From NCBI GenBank assembly GCA_029706075.1, contig JAINUG010000212.1:1102011-1166010 (forward strand): a stretch of 64,000 nucleotides of DNA, given 5' to 3'. Of the stretch, positions 61,241-64,000 are shown one piece after another (within the stretch, counting starts at the first letter, position 1; every line of letters begins with the position of its first letter). The notes below the pieces were generated by a model. That model saw nothing but the letters and a program-made list of their open reading frames with translations. It had not been told where the DNA came from and made no database searches. The position numbers and the translations under genes are program-made. The stretch is from Aldrovandia affinis (Eukaryota > Chordata > Actinopteri > Notacanthiformes > Halosauridae).

Positions 61241-61453
61241 TTAGGCATTTAGCAGAAGCTCTTATCCAGAGCAACTTACAAAGTTTACATTTCTTTACAT
61301 ACAATCCATTTATACAGCTGGATATTTTTTTACCGAAGCAATTCAGGTTAAGTACCTTTAGCTCAAGGGTACAACAGCAGTGCCCCACCTGGGCATTGAA
61401 CCTGCAACCTCTGAGTTACAAGCCCAGCTCCCTAACCATTACACTACACTGCC
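61241..61453 (-). mobile_element. SINE-C, full length
   Basis: Tail complement AGCAGAAGCTCTTATCCAGA on the left, body TACAGCTGGATATTTTTTTA, head complement CAAGCCCAGCTCCCTAACCA on the right. Confidence 0.92.
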
Positions 61454-61454
61454 A

Positions 61455-62420
61455 ACCTTATTCTATATATGTCTTACACTGTATGCCTCACAGTGTAAAT
61501 TTAGCCACTTTGAATAATATGCGAAGGCACCTCTAGCAAAAAAATTATCACCCAAAAAAATCTGAGGGTCTGTTTTGTGAGTGAAGCAGCTCGGCTGTGC
61601 AGTCCCTGACAAGGGGAGGAAGAGAGGAGAGCGTGTGGGAGACGAACTCGGGAGGTGAACTTGTGACGCTCCCAGCAGGAGATGCACAGGGTCTGAGCTG
61701 CCCTGGAGAGCCGTCTACGCTTGGGGGGGGTTGAAAACAGAGTGATGACAGACCACCCCCCCCTTTAACTTCACCACCAACAGGAGCCCCGGGCTACGAC
61801 TGCGGTGACCCCCCCCACTGCAACTGCTCTCACTTCCTGCACCTGAGAGGTCTGGCAAACCAGAGGTCCAGCAGTCAGAAAACATGACGTCCCACCTCCT
61901 CTGCAGCTGCAGCTATCCCAGTTAAGGCAGCGCTTGCTAATGGGGCTCAGGAGTACAGTGAACTTTGACCCCACCACTTTGGCAGCTAAGTGGTGAAATA
62001 TGGCTTCATCTACGACCACGTGTGTCGAACTGCACTCAAGGGGGGACCTGGGTCAGTGGGCTGAACCCAAAGCGTAGGTGAGGTGAGGCGGTTTGTTTAT
62101 TTCCCCCCAGAAAAACACTCTTTCTCAACATTTCTCAGCTCCTCCCGGCCTCCCACTATCCTTCTGCGTCTGAGTCACAAGGTCACATGAGCACTGATCA
62201 TTTTTGCATTGAGGAGAATGCCACAACATTGCTTTTGTAGATTTTTTTCGACATGTTTTTGGTGCTGACTCTGAAATATTGACAATGTCTTGGTAACAGT
62301 CTGAGCTGTGATGGGAAGTGGTTTCCACCTGAGCAATCCGCCATATGGCACCACCAGACACGGTCCTCAGCAAAACTGGACCTGGTCCAGTTTAGAACTG
62401 AGTGCTATCCCACACATTAT
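61455..62420. other. No recognisable gene or repeat
   Basis: Mixed composition; frames at 61771-62019 and 62125-62373 lack family resemblance. Confidence 0.4.
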
Positions 62421-62423
62421 TTG

Positions 62424-62770
62424 TTTCAGATTTTTTCCAGTTTTTCTCCCAAATTAGTAGCCAATTACACCCTCTATTTATTTCGATTCACCCTCCCCAC
62501 ACAAGTCCGCCGCTCATCTCTACAAGGCAAGTTAATATTCTGAGGGCAGCAAACTCTGCTTCCTTCAAGATGGAGACTCCCTTACGTGCTTCACGGCGGA
62601 CCCGAGCTGGCTCACCCCCTCCCCCTGGGGCGGACAGCCAAACGCCGCCCCCGATTGGGGCTGATGACCAGGGCCGGTCTGGCAGAGACGGGTTTCGAAA
62701 CCGCGTCCCTGACAGGCAGCGCACACTCGTACTAGACCAGCCAAGATACGGGTGCGTTAGACCGCTATGC
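62424..62770 (-). mobile_element. SINE-A, near full length
   Basis: AAATTAGTAGCCAATTACAC (tail) to GTGCGTTAGACCGCTATGCT (head); about 30 bp deleted where GAATTC...CACGTTC normally lies. Confidence 0.92.
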
Positions 62771-62771
62771 T

Positions 62772-64000
62772 AAATCACTTCATTTACTTGACACGTTGTA
62801 CCTTCACCTCCATGTCCTTGCAGTAACACACCTGTGTGCAGTTTGAGTGAAGAAGCGGTGGCACTTTGACTTTGTACGACCTTCGCTCTTTCAATGCAGC
62901 CGCTCTGTAATGCTGTGCCCACTTAGGTTCTTCTGCTCTGTTGGCAGAGAGCTGTGTGAGTAATACGGTCGTCATTACAGACCTTTTAAAATAGTTTGTC
63001 GACCGGAGGGCTTGCTTTTCTTACATAGGTTGGGTTTATGAGAACGGAAGTGGAGTTGATTGGTTGTTACAAACATTTATAAATCAACCCTCAGTGGGTC
63101 CATAGAGGGTATTACATTTCACTTTGCAATTACAGCTGCATATTTTCAATAATTCAGATTCCGAATATGCAGATGTGAACTGATTTACATATCTCCAATG
63201 TAGGAAATGTATACTCAAAGATTCATTTATGTGTTTATTTTCTATAAAACTGCCCATTTTCATAGTTTTTCAGGTGAAAACTGTATTTAAGCCTGCTCCT
63301 CTATTGAGCTGATTCGTGTACATTTAATTCATTATTAATATTCAGCATGCAGATGAAGATATTGTAGACTCACAGAGTAATATTGAACCATTTAGAGGTT
63401 AGAAGATTGAATAGGACAGATCCTCTGAAGGCTGTGCAATGTAAACCACGCTTTTAGCATTGACCTTTTCTGCAAAATTTACGAGCACCTCCCTGACTAT
63501 CCTCCTATGAATTCTCCTTTCGCCTGTTATCAAAACAGGAGCAAAGGCCATCTCCAGAGCCCCCCTTCCAGTTACCCCCCTGAAATAAGATCCCCCAAAC
63601 ATTAAGAGCAAAATGATAACGTATTTCCTCTTGTAAAGTGAAGTCATCCTTAGCCACAGAAAAAAAGAGAGGGACTGTGAATTTGACCCAGGTTAGCTCT
63701 GCAGGACTTTCTCTTCCATAAAAGGGAATATTCGTATTGTGTCCATGCCATTTATCAGGACTTGGCAGGTTTTGTTTTTTATCATTTTGCTTGTACCTGA
63801 AATGGGAGTTGTGAACATTTCTTCTCAGGAAAATTAAACATTTCAGAGACTTTTGAAAGCATGTCGTATTTATCTTGGAAGGCGGATTGACTGCACTTCA
63901 GTACCAGAACATTATGGGGAAATTTGCCCAGTCTTCAGTGTTTTTCTTTTCTACCAAATGTATTTTTCTTTCACAATCCACGTATTTGTCTTTTGGATAT
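62772..64000. other. No recognisable gene or repeat
   Basis: AT-rich unique-looking DNA. The 82-codon - strand frame at 63399-63647 starts with a hydrophobic stretch, but has no family I recognise and no neighbouring support. Confidence 0.4.

Noticed and set aside
63399-63647. 82-codon - strand frame with a hydrophobic start
   Set aside because: Could suggest a signal peptide, but there is no family match, no splice or poly(A) context, and such frames are expected by chance.

Overview
This is vertebrate nuclear DNA, almost certainly from a teleost fish. Three things point that way: one clear animal gene split by introns (fgfrl1, with very high identity to vertebrate FGFRL1), many fish-type Tc1/mariner, CR1/L2-like LINE and tRNA-derived SINE copies, and abundant microsatellites. 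There are no bacterial operons, CRISPR arrays, rRNA genes or convincing stand-alone tRNA genes. The species cannot be named from what is visible.

Region 1-27759 has no exon I can recognise. It is probably the large 5' intron (or upstream DNA) of fgfrl1. It is dense in tandem repeats: a 52-bp unit at 1597-2344, 39-bp units at 3254-3528, GC-rich VNTRs at 6175-7110, a 500-bp CT/CCCAACCCAAAG array at 18900-19395, a ~930-bp pure polypyrimidine block at 22170-23100 and a 45-bp satellite at 24380-24812. Among these lie LINE 3' ends, SINEs, a MITE with perfect 33-bp inverted repeats, and a small LTR-type element whose 187-bp LTR carries a tRNA-like A box and B box.

Region 27760-32374 holds the last four coding exons of fgfrl1 on the + strand: the linker/acidic segment, Ig domain 2, Ig domain 3, and the transmembrane segment plus intracellular tail ending in a histidine-rich C-terminus. 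All junctions are phase 1 and join cleanly. One base is missing inside the Ig3 exon (near 30893-30897), which shifts the frame. The signal peptide and Ig1 exons are not in the window. The introns are themselves filled with SINEs, TG repeats and a VNTR that starts right at a splice donor.

Region 32375-64000 is probably the fgfrl1 3' UTR (to roughly 34.4 kb) followed by gene-poor, repeat-rich DNA. It contains many copies of two related tRNA-derived SINE families (called SINE-A and SINE-B here), a third SINE (SINE-C) that shares its tail with resident LINE copies, several dead Tc1/mariner fragments, a hAT-like element with an 8-bp target duplication, and long GA/CT tracts. Nearly all long open frames in the window are produced by tandem repeats or SINEs, not genes. 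The density of GC-rich minisatellites would fit a location near a chromosome end, but that is inference.
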